A stretch of DNA of 56,951 nucleotides from Proteus myxofaciens ATCC 19692 (GTDB taxonomy: Bacteria; Pseudomonadota; Gammaproteobacteria; Enterobacterales; Enterobacteriaceae), in the NCBI RefSeq assembly GCF_001654855.1, contig NZ_LXEN01000081.1:1-56951 (forward strand), in the 5' to 3' direction. How positions within the stretch are numbered: position 1 is the first letter of the stretch; each line of letters opens with the position of its first letter. Positions 36,383 through 45,657 of this stretch are shown here, in pieces. A program made the translations under genes and the position numbers. Under the pieces are notes generated by a model. That model was given only the letters and a program-made list of their open reading frames with translations. It had not been told where the DNA came from and did no database searches.

Positions 36383-37512
36383 AGGGATAATATCCGTTTA
36401 TAAAGTGCAATAAGTTCGCTTGATAATCGCTGAGGTGTATAAGGGAGAATCGTCTCTCTCGCTATACGTGACATATCAGCCCATGCTGAATTTTGAGGAA
36501 TACGGGTTATGGAATCAGTGATTGCTGAAATATCTAATGCATCACAAACAAATCCATTTTGGCCGTTTTTAATAAATTCAGCGCCGCCACAAGTGGTAGA
36601 TGTTATTACTGGCAGACCACAAGATAATGCCTCAAGAATAACATTAGGAAAAGGGTCATAAAGGGTTGGTAGTAACAATGCATCAGCCATTTGGTAAAAA
36701 TCAAGCGTCTTTTTTTGCATACCTAGAAAGAAAATACGCTGACTACACCCTAATTGATTAGCAAGTTGTTCATATTTTCGTTGGTTCTTATCAGTGCCTA
36801 CAACTAATAATAAAGCCTGTGTATTCGCTATGGCTGAAATAGCTGCTGCCAATCCTTTTCTTTCAAATCCTGAACCTACATAAATAAAACATGGAGTGTC
36901 TTGTGGAATATTATAGTGTGTTTTTAATGCACGCTTTTGCGTATTTGTCGCAGGTACAAAAGCATTATGATCAATAGCATTATAGATAACGTCAATTTTG
37001 TCAGCTGAGACACCAAAATCTTCAATAATTTCCTGTTTGACCATGTGCGAATTACAAATCACTTTTTTTAATGCAGGATCAGCATACATTTGTTTTTCTG
37101 CATTCATTACATAGCGATGATATCTATCATAAAATAACCAACGCCCTTTCCAATTAGGTAGAATTTTCTGCCGTTGTAATAACCATCGACGATGTACGCC
37201 GTCACCAGCACGAAAAATATCACATCCTGCAATACGTTCATGGCTTTGAACGAGATCAAAATGATTTTCTTGCCAGCAGGCTTTAGCTGCTTTAGCAAAG
37301 CCTGATTCGCGACTTATCCTGCCATATTTTTTAGGATTACATAGATGTATATGCCAATCAGGATTTATATCACCTAACCATTGTCGAGTAATAACATTAA
37401 GCTCTAGATCATCATTGGACAACGCATCTAAAGCACGGGAAATAAAACGCTCAGCGCCACCATCAGGACGGTATTTTTGTCTAACAATAGCTAATCGTAA
37501 TGGTGTGTTCAT
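36379..37512 (-). CDS. wabG: GT4 glycosyltransferase, probably WabG core galacturonosyltransferase
   Basis: 377 residues. The start LRLAIVRQKYRPDGGAERF resembles WabG/WaaG-type enzymes as I recall them. The donor domain has CFIYVGSGFERKGLAAAIS and the segment DPFPNVILEALSCGLPVIT. WabG adds galacturonic acid to heptose II in Klebsiella and Proteus cores, replacing the WaaG glucose of E. coli. The ATG overlaps the waaQ stop by four bases, and its own stop overlaps wabH. Confidence 0.75.
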   Translation of the reverse strand: MNTPLRLAIVRQKYRPDGGAERFISRALDALSNDDLELNVITRQWLGDINPDWHIHLCNPKKYGRISRESGFAKAAKACWQENHFDLVQSHERIAGCDIFRAGDGVHRRWLLQRQKILPNWKGRWLFYDRYHRYVMNAEKQMYADPALKKVICNSHMVKQEIIEDFGVSADKIDVIYNAIDHNAFVPATNTQKRALKTHYNIPQDTPCFIYVGSGFERKGLAAAISAIANTQALLLVVGTDKNQRKYEQLANQLGCSQRIFFLGMQKKTLDFYQMADALLLPTLYDPFPNVILEALSCGLPVITSTTCGGAEFIKNGQNGFVCDALDISAITDSITRIPQNSAWADMSRIARETILPYTPQRLSSELIALYKRILSL

Positions 37513-38579
37513 GAAGATAAATACCTTTTTGCGGCTTGGTAGACCGCATCAATTGGAATGGCGGAGAGATAGCGTTGTTGAGTATCGGTTTTAATATTAT
37601 CGGGATGTGGAATCTCCATGTAATCACCCGCCCAAATTGTTTCACCTATAGCTTGCCAAGGATGCCAATGTTCTAATTTTGATGGACCAAAGAGTGCAAT
37701 TAACGGTGTTTTTAGTGCGGCAGACATATGCATTGCAACAGAATCAACGCCAATAAAGAGTTTTGCATTGTCTATTAAGGCGGCAAGCTGAGGCAATGTA
37801 GTTTGGCCTGCTAATACCTTAATTTTGTCTTTGTCAGGGCATTGCATCAAAATTGTATTTATCATTTCTAACTCTTTTTCTTCAGGGCCTGCTGTTAAGA
37901 CAATAGAATGTCCATCTTGTTGAAGAAGAGTTATTAATTTTGCCATTTTATCTTCATCCCAGCATTTAAAAAACCAACGAGAGGTTGGTTGAATAACGAT
38001 ATAGCCTTGGGTGAGAGAAAATTCTTTTATTTTATTTTCTAGCCATTGTTGGTCTGAGCTATGGTAACTCATGTTCACATCTGCTAATTTTTCTATATTA
38101 AGAGGTGTGAGTATACTTAGATTCTGTTCTACAGTATGCCATTTCCAATGATTATCAGTTGGCACAATAACATTGTGACATTTTTTCCAAAACTGACTGT
38201 TCTTACGTTTTTCAAATTCAAAGCCTAAACGTACAGGTGCTTTCGTTATTAGGCCAAATATGGCGGCTTTCCATTGATCTGCAAGGTTAATCACTAAGTC
38301 ATATTGTTGTTTTTGTAATCTTCGACCTAGTTGCCACTCTTTTTTTAAGCGATATAATTTGCCTTGAGATTTCCAATTCCTATCGAGATAAAAAATATTA
38401 TTTATTGATGGATTGTTTTGAAGCATAGGAAGCGTTTCTTTATATAATAAAACATCAATCATCGCATTAGGATATGTCGCCTTTAATGAATGTATCACTG
38501 GCGTTGTTAGTAACATATCCCCATGATGCTGGAGTTTAATAACTAAAATTCGATTATATGATTGATTTTGTTTATTCAT
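37509..38579 (-). CDS. waaQ: LPS heptosyltransferase III
   Basis: Adds the side-branch heptose III to heptose II. ATG 38579 gives 356 residues starting MNKQNQSYNRILVIKLQHH; an in-frame ATG at 38636 would add 19 unsupported residues. GT9 features include GDMLLTTPVIHSLKATYP at the N-terminus and FIGVDSVAMHMSAALKTPLIALFGPS at the C-terminus (about 280-305). VIQPTSRWFFKCWD matches the WaaQ-specific segment. It is first gene of a leftward operon with wabG and wabH, and divergent from the deacetylase gene. Confidence 0.88.
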   Translation of the reverse strand: MNKQNQSYNRILVIKLQHHGDMLLTTPVIHSLKATYPNAMIDVLLYKETLPMLQNNPSINNIFYLDRNWKSQGKLYRLKKEWQLGRRLQKQQYDLVINLADQWKAAIFGLITKAPVRLGFEFEKRKNSQFWKKCHNVIVPTDNHWKWHTVEQNLSILTPLNIEKLADVNMSYHSSDQQWLENKIKEFSLTQGYIVIQPTSRWFFKCWDEDKMAKLITLLQQDGHSIVLTAGPEEKELEMINTILMQCPDKDKIKVLAGQTTLPQLAALIDNAKLFIGVDSVAMHMSAALKTPLIALFGPSKLEHWHPWQAIGETIWAGDYMEIPHPDNIKTDTQQRYLSAIPIDAVYQAAKRYLSS

Positions 38580-38734
38580 AATTATTTTTTGCTTCAGTTC
38601 AAAGACTCTGATTGTAAACAAATCGACAGAAGGCATCTATCATACCTGATATATTGATTGAATTGATGTTTTCTGTTGCGTACCATGTTTTAAAGTAGGT
38701 TATTAATCGATTATCCATAATTGGCAAGGTATCC

Positions 38735-39697
38735 ATGAAAAAACCAGCATTTATTATCACATTAGATACTGAAGGCGATAATCTTTGGGAAAATGAAAGT
38801 GAAATTACAACGCAAAACACACACTTTTTACCCCGTTTTCAGCAACTTTGTGAACGCTTCAATTTTAAGCCAGTATGGTTAACCAATTATGAAATGGCAA
38901 TTGATGATGCCTATATCGAATTCGCCCGTGATGTTATTGCTCGTAACACTGGCGAAATTGGTATGCATTTACACGCTTGGAATAGTCCACCTCTAGTACC
39001 ATTAACAGATAATGACTTACACTATCAACCTTATTTGATTGAATATCCCAAAGCTCAAATGCGAGAAAAAATCGCATTAATGACAGATTTACTTGAAAAC
39101 AAGCTACAAACAAAAATGTTAAGTCATCGAGCCGGTCGTTGGGCATTTAATGAAACTTATGCTCAACTTTTAGTTGAATTTGGCTATCAAGTTGACTGTT
39201 CTGTTACACCTAAAGTTGATTGGCGTTTTACTAAGGGTGATCCTGCACAATCAGGTGGTACAGATTATACTCACTTTCCAAGTAATGCCTATTTTATAGA
39301 TTTAAATGATATCAGTAAAATAGGTAATTCAACTTTGTTAGAAGTGCCCATGAGTATTGAATATAAACACTCTTATCTAATGAATACAATAAAACAAGGG
39401 TATGACAAATTAAGAGGAAAACAACGTGGGCCCTCTGTTAATTGGTTAAGACCTAAAGGTGGCAATGCACAACAGATGATAGAGGTAGCTAAAAAATCGC
39501 TATCTCAAGGGCATTCTCATATTGAATTTATGCTTCATTCATCTGAATTTATGCCAGGTGGTAGCCCAACCTTTAGAACTGAAAAAGATATTGAAGGGTT
39601 ATATAATGATTTAGAAGTTTTATTTAGCTTTTTGTCAGATAAAGTGCAAGGAATGACTTTAGCTGAATATTATCAAACGAAGAAACAGAGAAAATAA
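38735..39697 (+). CDS. wabN: Polysaccharide deacetylase family protein, probably WabN-like core GlcNAc deacetylase
   Basis: 320 residues with a deacetylase-like TIM-barrel pattern: FIITLDTEGDNLWE (metal-site Asp), EIGMHLHAWNSPP (HXXXH-like metal ligands), HRAGRWAFN and HIEFMLHSSEF. There is no signal peptide, so it should act in the cytoplasm on lipid-linked core. In Klebsiella, WabN removes the acetyl group from the core GlcNAc added by WabH; the nearby wabH and wabG genes support that. It is transcribed opposite to waaQ, and a GT9 gene follows after one base. Confidence 0.65.
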   Translation: MKKPAFIITLDTEGDNLWENESEITTQNTHFLPRFQQLCERFNFKPVWLTNYEMAIDDAYIEFARDVIARNTGEIGMHLHAWNSPPLVPLTDNDLHYQPYLIEYPKAQMREKIALMTDLLENKLQTKMLSHRAGRWAFNETYAQLLVEFGYQVDCSVTPKVDWRFTKGDPAQSGGTDYTHFPSNAYFIDLNDISKIGNSTLLEVPMSIEYKHSYLMNTIKQGYDKLRGKQRGPSVNWLRPKGGNAQQMIEVAKKSLSQGHSHIEFMLHSSEFMPGGSPTFRTEKDIEGLYNDLEVLFSFLSDKVQGMTLAEYYQTKKQRK

Positions 39698-39698
39698 A

Positions 39699-40772
39699 AT
39701 GAAGTTGAAGAAATTAAAATGGGTACATAATTTTCTGAATATCTATAATCCTCTTTTAGGGAATATGAAAAATACACAGACATTTTCATCAGATATTCAA
39801 TTTAAAAGTATTCTGATTTTTTCAACAACAGCACTGGGGGATTTTATGTTCAATACCCCAGCCATTAATGCTATTCGTGCCCATTATCCGCATGCTCATA
39901 TTACTCTAATCTCTAGTGTAAAAAATAAATTACTTGTAGAAAATTATGACCAGGTTGATAGCGTAATTTATTGGGATAATAAAATAAGAAATTTGCTCCC
40001 TGTTGCTTTACAAGCCAAAAAATATAAGCCCGAAGTGGCAGTTATTCTACACTCGCATTTACCTTACGATGTTTTGCTCGCAGTTATGTCTGGTTGCCAT
40101 TATATTTTACGGAAAACGTTTCATGAAATTCCACAATGGTTTACGAAGTGGCTTGTAGCTGATCATGTCCCTTCCTCAGGCCATATTATTCAATCTAAAT
40201 TAGATCTTATCCGTTATTTAGGCATTGAAAGTACCAATACTGAAATGTCGCTTCCTTGTAAAATTGCGCAATTATCGAAAGATGATAATAATATTATTGG
40301 CTTTCAGATGGGAACATCAACACCAGAAAGAAAATGGGCTGTTAATAATTTTGTAGAATTGACAGAGAAGCTCATTGACGGAGATGGAACACTAAAAATT
40401 AAATTGATTGGTGCACCTCATGAGCAGAATTTATCTGATGAATTTTTTATGCTACTTCCTAAAAAGTATCATAAAAATATAGAAAATTTGATCGGAAAAA
40501 CGTCATTACCAGAGTTATTAAGTCATATTAATATCATGGATGTTCTTGTGACGGGTGATACAGGCCCGTTACATCTAGCAATCGCATTAAAACGCCCTAC
40601 AGTGAGCTTATTTGTAACAGCAAATCCTGATGCAACAGGCCCTTATCAAGATTTAGAACTGCACGAAATTATAAATAAAGAACCTATAGAGAATGTAGAT
40701 GTAACAGAAATAATGAATGTCATCACAGTCAATGATGTATTTAATGCCGTAATTCGAAAAATTAAGCACTAA
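39699..40772 (+). CDS. GT9-family glycosyltransferase, LPS core
   Basis: 357 residues. The GT9 N-terminal pattern is ILIFSTTALGDFMFNTPAINAI; the C-terminal donor pattern is VLVTGDTGPLHLAIALKRPTVSLF. About 35 residues precede the domain. It follows wabN with a one-base gap and converges with waaC. GT9 enzymes are mostly ADP-heptose transferases, so this may add a further heptose, possibly D-glycero-D-manno-heptose as reported in some Proteus cores; that is inference. Confidence 0.72.
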   Translation: MKLKKLKWVHNFLNIYNPLLGNMKNTQTFSSDIQFKSILIFSTTALGDFMFNTPAINAIRAHYPHAHITLISSVKNKLLVENYDQVDSVIYWDNKIRNLLPVALQAKKYKPEVAVILHSHLPYDVLLAVMSGCHYILRKTFHEIPQWFTKWLVADHVPSSGHIIQSKLDLIRYLGIESTNTEMSLPCKIAQLSKDDNNIIGFQMGTSTPERKWAVNNFVELTEKLIDGDGTLKIKLIGAPHEQNLSDEFFMLLPKKYHKNIENLIGKTSLPELLSHINIMDVLVTGDTGPLHLAIALKRPTVSLFVTANPDATGPYQDLELHEIINKEPIENVDVTEIMNVITVNDVFNAVIRKIKH

Positions 40773-40788
40773 TTCATTATTATTTAAT

Positions 40789-41748
40789 TTATAGATTAAT
40801 TAATGAAGATATTTCACTGGCCTGTATCTCTCCAATATCCCCATTTTTAGCTGTTATTGCTGTTTGCGCCTTACCGTAGCCACCGATTAATCCGGGGTCA
40901 GTAGGGCCAAACAAGGTAATATTAGGTTTATCTAACGCAGCTGTTAGATGACTCAATCCTGTATCTACAGAAACAACACTTTTTGCGCCTGCAATAACGT
41001 GAGCGACTTGTGCTAATGACATTTTAGGTAACACATCAACATAGTCAAAACCTTCAGCAAGGCGTAGTGCGCGCTGATGTTCATGTTCTGCACCCCATGG
41101 TAATTTTATACGTAATCCCGTTCCATAAAGTTGTGAAATTAACGCTCGCCAATGTATTTCTGGCCAGTGTTTTTCATCACGAGTGGTGGAATGTAAAAAG
41201 ACCAAATAAGGGCGATCATCAAACGCAGGAAGAGTAAGGAAATGCTGAGCAATTCCATAATCTCCTTGAGAATGTGGAATGGGATAATTTAAGCTCAACG
41301 CAAAAAGCTGGCGAATACGCTCAACGGCATGCATTTTTTTACTAACATTATGGCGAACATTGTAAAACAAACTGGCTAATGGCTCACGAGCAGATTGACG
41401 AGAATAGCCATGTTTAGTTCCTTTAGCGTAACGAGTAACTAAAAAAGCGCTTTTAAGTAAGCCTTGGGCATCAATAACAGCATCATAATGTTTTGCTTGA
41501 ATAGTATGACGAAATTGCGCTCTTTCAGCACGAATAGGCGCACTAAACCAATTCTTACGCCAACGACGTATAGCGACAGGGATCACTGTATCAACCGCTT
41601 GATGCCAGCTAGGAATTTGTGTAAAACCTTCTTCTACTGCCCAATCAAAGCGAATATCAGGATAAGCGAGTTGTGCATCAGTTAATGCAGGTAATGTATG
41701 TAAGACATCACCCATTGACGATGTTTTAACAATTAATACTCGCTTCAC
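40789..41748 (-). CDS. waaC: LPS heptosyltransferase I
   Basis: Transfers the first heptose to Kdo2-lipid A. 319 residues start VLIVKTSSMGDVLHTLPAL (from residue 4), the WaaC signature. The donor site is VVSVDTGLSHLTAALDKPN, then LFGPTDPGLIGGYG. The start codon is GTG at 41748, sharing one base with the waaF stop, so translation is coupled. Operon order hldD-waaF-waaC is the classic enterobacterial one. Confidence 0.96.
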   Translation of the reverse strand: MKRVLIVKTSSMGDVLHTLPALTDAQLAYPDIRFDWAVEEGFTQIPSWHQAVDTVIPVAIRRWRKNWFSAPIRAERAQFRHTIQAKHYDAVIDAQGLLKSAFLVTRYAKGTKHGYSRQSAREPLASLFYNVRHNVSKKMHAVERIRQLFALSLNYPIPHSQGDYGIAQHFLTLPAFDDRPYLVFLHSTTRDEKHWPEIHWRALISQLYGTGLRIKLPWGAEHEHQRALRLAEGFDYVDVLPKMSLAQVAHVIAGAKSVVSVDTGLSHLTAALDKPNITLFGPTDPGLIGGYGKAQTAITAKNGDIGEIQASEISSLINL

Positions 41749-42797
41749 TATGATGGCTCCGCGTTAAGTAGAGTATCTAATTCAGCGAATACGCTATCAG
41801 GTTGAATATCAATTAAGCTTTGATGATAGCCTTGTTCAGCATCACCCTTACGAACTTTGTGATAACCGGTAATTAAACGAATGACTCGTGCTTTATGAGA
41901 CAGTGGCGGAGTAAAATCAGGGCTACTTGGGCCATAAAGTGCAACTAATGGCCTACCTAAAGCTGCCGCAACATGCATCAATCCTGAGTCATTAGTGACG
42001 ACAGCATGGCATGAAGCAATAAGATTAACGGCTTGCTCAAGACTTGTATCACCCGCAAGATTAAAGCAGAAATTTTGCGCTTGTGGTGAGAGAGCTTGCT
42101 TGATTTCTTCTCCTGCTTCTTTATCTTTTTGAGATCCAAAAAGGAAAACTTGATAGCCTTTTTCAGTAATTAATTTTTGCGCTAATGTAGCGTAATGATA
42201 ATGAGGCCAGCGTTTTGCTGGTCCAAATTCAGCACCAGGACAAAAACCAATAGCAGGGCGCTGTGTTGATAAAGAAAATTGCTCAAGTGTGGTAGTAATA
42301 TCATTATCAGTGACTGATAATTTTGGCCACAATAATGGTTGAGGTAGATCATTTGCTTTATGAACACTTTGTTTATCATAAGCTAATGCAACATAACGCT
42401 CGACCATTAATGGAAATGCGTCTTTATCTAAAGGACGTAAATCATTGAGTAGTCCATAACGCATTTCACCTCGCCAACCTATTCTTTTAGGAATATCAGC
42501 AAAGAAAGGGATTAATGCGGATTTAAAAGAGTTTGGTAATACATAAGCATGGGTATAACCGTTCTCTTTTAATTGTTTTCCTAAACGACGACGTTCGCCA
42601 ATAGCTAATGCGCCATGGCCTAGTGGCATAGCGATAGCATTACAGACTTCTGGCATTTTTTCTAATAATGGACGGCACCATGTTGGTGCCATCACATCAA
42701 TAGTGGCCTGTGGATGTAATGCCTTTAGTGTACGATAAAGACTTTGGGACATCATCATATCCCCGACCCATGAAGGCCCTACCACAAATATTTTCAT
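41748..42797 (-). CDS. waaF: LPS heptosyltransferase II
   Basis: Adds heptose II to heptose I. 349 residues start MKIFVVGPSWVGDMMMSQSL, the WaaF hallmark. The donor site includes GFCPGAEFGPAKRWPHYHY and AVVTNDSGLMHVAAALGRP followed by LYGPSSPDFTPPL. It lies nine bases after hldD and overlaps waaC by one base. Confidence 0.96.
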   Translation of the reverse strand: MKIFVVGPSWVGDMMMSQSLYRTLKALHPQATIDVMAPTWCRPLLEKMPEVCNAIAMPLGHGALAIGERRRLGKQLKENGYTHAYVLPNSFKSALIPFFADIPKRIGWRGEMRYGLLNDLRPLDKDAFPLMVERYVALAYDKQSVHKANDLPQPLLWPKLSVTDNDITTTLEQFSLSTQRPAIGFCPGAEFGPAKRWPHYHYATLAQKLITEKGYQVFLFGSQKDKEAGEEIKQALSPQAQNFCFNLAGDTSLEQAVNLIASCHAVVTNDSGLMHVAAALGRPLVALYGPSSPDFTPPLSHKARVIRLITGYHKVRKGDAEQGYHQSLIDIQPDSVFAELDTLLNAEPS

Positions 42798-42806
42798 AAA
42801 AAATGA

Positions 42807-43745
42807 TTACTTACCTTGATTTAACCATTGCATATAAAGCTCAACACCTTCAGCGACTGTTTTAAATGGCGCGGTATAACCTGCTTTACGTAATTTAGTC
42901 AGATCAGCTTGAGTAAAGGCTTGATAACGACCTTTTAGTTTTTCTGGAAATTCAATATGTTCAACAGAAAGGTCTTTATCATGATGATAAGCAATCACGG
43001 CATCTGCAACCGCTTTAAATGATTCTGCTTGTCCTGTACCACAATTAAATATTCCTGAAACATTATTACGCCAAAACCATAAATTCACAGCGGCAACATC
43101 ACCTACATAAATAAAGTCACGTTGGAAAGTTTCACTACCTTCAAATAATTTAGGATTTTGGCCTGCATTAACTTGGTTATTTAAATGGAATGCGACACTT
43201 GCCATACTTCCTTTATGCCCTTCACGAGGACCATAAACATTAAAATAGCGAAAACCACAAATCATGGATTTAGCTTCTGGTAATATTTGGCGCACATATT
43301 CATCAAATAAGAATTTAGAATAACCATAAATATTCAGTGGTGATTCATACTGTCTTTCTTCAATAAAATTATCAGTGCGTCCACCATAAGTTGCGGCAGA
43401 AGAGGCATATAAGAAAGGAATTTGGCGATCAAGACAATAGTGGAGTAGCTCTTTAGAATATTGATAGTTGTTATCCATCATATATTTGCCATCCCATTCC
43501 GTTGTGGATGAGCAGGCACCTTCATGGAAAACAGCATCGATATCACCGAAATCATCACCTGCAACAACACTGGCAATAAAATCCTCTTTATCCATGTAAT
43601 CAGTGATATTAAGATCCACTAAATTTAGGAATTTTGTACCATCTTTCAGGTTATCAACAACCAAAATATCGGTATAACCTTCATCATTTAATGCTTTTAC
43701 AATATTGCTGCCGATAAAACCTGCACCGCCAGTGACGATAATCAT
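42807..43745 (-). CDS. hldD: ADP-L-glycero-D-manno-heptose 6-epimerase
   Basis: Epimerises ADP-D,D-heptose to ADP-L,D-heptose, the donor used by WaaC, WaaF and WaaQ. 312 residues; extended short-chain dehydrogenase fold with NADP-binding GGAGFIGSN (6-14) and the catalytic Tyr-Lys pair (Y140, K144 in YGYSK). It is the first gene of hldD-waaF-waaC; its promoter must lie in 43746-43900. Confidence 0.97.
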   Translation of the reverse strand: MIIVTGGAGFIGSNIVKALNDEGYTDILVVDNLKDGTKFLNLVDLNITDYMDKEDFIASVVAGDDFGDIDAVFHEGACSSTTEWDGKYMMDNNYQYSKELLHYCLDRQIPFLYASSAATYGGRTDNFIEERQYESPLNIYGYSKFLFDEYVRQILPEAKSMICGFRYFNVYGPREGHKGSMASVAFHLNNQVNAGQNPKLFEGSETFQRDFIYVGDVAAVNLWFWRNNVSGIFNCGTGQAESFKAVADAVIAYHHDKDLSVEHIEFPEKLKGRYQAFTQADLTKLRKAGYTAPFKTVAEGVELYMQWLNQGK

Positions 43746-43917
43746 GTGGCTACCCCTTCATATAAAATCCAAAAATTAGCTCTGTACCTATAATAACACT
43801 GAACAGCCTTAACGGTAGTATTCATCGTGAAAGAACAGGCTGAAACTGATAAAAGATGGTGTGTAATAGTGATCCCACTTGAATAAACAACATTATTTAT
43901 TTTTCTATTTTCGTAGA

Positions 43918-44016
43918 ATGAATGGTTCAATGATTGGAGAGTTAGCCAAGATATTTAAACTGGGTGAAGCCACAATTTATCAAGCACTGAATATATCGGG
44001 TACTGAATATAGTTAA
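43918..44016 (+). pseudogene. Possible serine-recombinase C-terminal HTH remnant
   Basis: A 32-residue frame. Its centre, GELAKIFKLGEATIYQALN, looks like the helix-turn-helix at the C-terminus of resolvase/invertase recombinases. Nothing upstream looks like a catalytic domain, and there is a stop in frame at 43870. It may be the tail of a decayed recombinase beside the fimbrial locus. The match is short, so chance similarity is possible. Confidence 0.35.
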
Positions 44017-44402
44017 GCATACGTAAGGTAATATCATTCAAGAGCCGAAAAGTTAATCTACAAAAATATAATAATTAATAAGAATATGTGGGACTTTTCG
44101 GCAAATTGGGTGCAATAGCCCGATTTGTAATTCAGAGGAAAATACATATAAAGTTGCATTAGAATATTAAACTAACAATGATTTTTTCCTTTATTATTAA
44201 TTAGTTAAAAAGAAAAAGAATCTATTTCTATTATTCCTGAATCACTACTTAGATCGGTTATATCGATCGGTAATACTTGTTTCATAGGTATTGCCTATCA
44301 AGTATGGGGTTTTACATAGAAATAATGAATTTTACTTTTGTTATATATGGCGTAGTATTTTTCATATTAAATAATCATCAAGAATAATAGATAGAGTTAA
44401 TT
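44017..44402. promoter_or_regulatory. Region upstream of the MrpJ-like gene with inverted repeats
   Basis: About 385 bases without a clear gene. An interrupted inverted repeat, TACTTG...ATAGG-TATTG-CCTAT-CAAGTA, spans 44274-44304. Just before it ATCGGTTATA and ATCGGTAATA repeat at 44253 and 44265. These could be regulator sites or recombination scars; I cannot decide which. Confidence 0.4.
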
Positions 44403-44654
44403 ATGAATAATGAAGAATCTGATCTAAATAAGCGAATTGGAAATTTCATAAGAAAAAATAGAATGACTAAAGGTTTAACCGAAACAGAATTAGCTCGTAG
44501 AATGATGCTAAGCCAACAGCATATATCTCGTTGTGAACATGGTAAATGTTCATTTAATTTGGTGCATGTCTGTAGGTTTTTAAATATTTTAGACAAGAGT
44601 TTTAGTGATTTTATTCAAGAGGTTTTATATGGATACGATGATGTTAAACTATGA
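44403..44654 (+). CDS. MrpJ-like helix-turn-helix transcriptional regulator
   Basis: 83 residues, Xre-type helix-turn-helix at about 20-55. The segment MMLSQQHISRCEHGK resembles the SQQQFSRYE motif that I recall as characteristic of MrpJ-family regulators in Proteus. Those proteins are encoded with fimbrial operons and repress motility (flhDC) while tuning fimbrial expression. Here the gene precedes the chaperone gene by 247 bases, on the same strand. A role in switching between motility and adhesion is inferred. It differs from the motif at Tyr (Cys instead) and Gln (His instead). Confidence 0.72.
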   Translation: MNNEESDLNKRIGNFIRKNRMTKGLTETELARRMMLSQQHISRCEHGKCSFNLVHVCRFLNILDKSFSDFIQEVLYGYDDVKL

Positions 44655-44901
44655 AAATTATTAATAATCGATAGATTAAAATTAACCTCAATATTTTTTA
44701 TTAAAAAATAATTTTTAAATTAATTCATTAAATAGTGAATGAGTGTTTATGATATTTTTTAATAAAATGTTAATGGTTTTTTTATTTTTATATTAACGTG
44801 AAGTAATTTATCTATATTTTAATGTTAGTTAATATAAGCTTTATGTAAGTTCTTAAGTTTATCAGAAAAATAATATTTTTATTTATAGCAAAGGTGTATT
44901 T

Positions 44902-45642
44902 ATGCGAATAATGCCTGGAATACTATTGTCGTATCTATTTGTTTCATTGAGCGCTTATTCTAGTCAAGACATAGCAACAAATTATAATTATTTTCAATTA
45001 AAGTTAAACTCTAGCAGAATCATTTATCATCCCGATTCTAAAGGTGTGTCTATTACTGTATCAAATCAGCAGGGATACCCAATGCTGGTTAGACCTACAA
45101 TATTGTCTGGTGATAAAAAAAATATATTAAAATCGTATATAGCAACACCTACGTTATTTAAAATAGATGAAAAACAAAATAGTAAAATACGACTAACTCA
45201 GATAGATAAATCAGAGAATAAGCCTAATCAGGAAACATTGAATTGGCTCTGTGTACTCGGTGTACCGCCAAGTGATGATAGTGATGAATGGAACGAAACA
45301 CACAAGAAAAACTCACCAATTATTGACTTTAAAATTAATGTGAAAACCTGCATAAAAATATTTAATAGACCCAATGTATTACGAGGAACTTCTGAGGAAG
45401 CAGCATCCTCTTTGGTATGGTCTAAGAAAGATGGAAAATTAATAGTAGATAATCCTACTGGTTACTATATTAACTTTAATTCTATTTCTATCGATGGACA
45501 TAATATCAAAAAATCTGGCTATATTGAGCCATTTAGTAAAAAAGAGTTTAATTTACCAAAGGATATTACAGTAAATAAGATTCTTTGGTCAGTAATTACT
45601 GACATTGGAGGTATTTCAAGTAGCAAAGTTACTAATCTATAG
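44902..45642 (+). CDS. FGL-type periplasmic fimbrial chaperone (Caf1M/AfaB-like)
   Basis: 246 residues with a signal peptide of about 20 residues and two immunoglobulin-like domains of the PapD family. The first domain has RIIYHPDSKGVSITVSN with the conserved Arg. The F1 strand LNWLCVLGVPP and G1 strand FKINVKTCIKIFNRP each carry a Cys (C117 and C150). The spacing is long. This paired Cys and long F1-G1 loop mark the FGL subclass, which assembles Caf1-, Psa- and Afa/Dr-type surface fibres. The ATG is preceded by AAAGG. The usher gene starts 15 bases after its stop. Confidence 0.86.
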   Translation: MRIMPGILLSYLFVSLSAYSSQDIATNYNYFQLKLNSSRIIYHPDSKGVSITVSNQQGYPMLVRPTILSGDKKNILKSYIATPTLFKIDEKQNSKIRLTQIDKSENKPNQETLNWLCVLGVPPSDDSDEWNETHKKNSPIIDFKINVKTCIKIFNRPNVLRGTSEEAASSLVWSKKDGKLIVDNPTGYYINFNSISIDGHNIKKSGYIEPFSKKEFNLPKDITVNKILWSVITDIGGISSSKVTNL

Positions 45643-45657
45643 ATTCGGAAAACTAAA

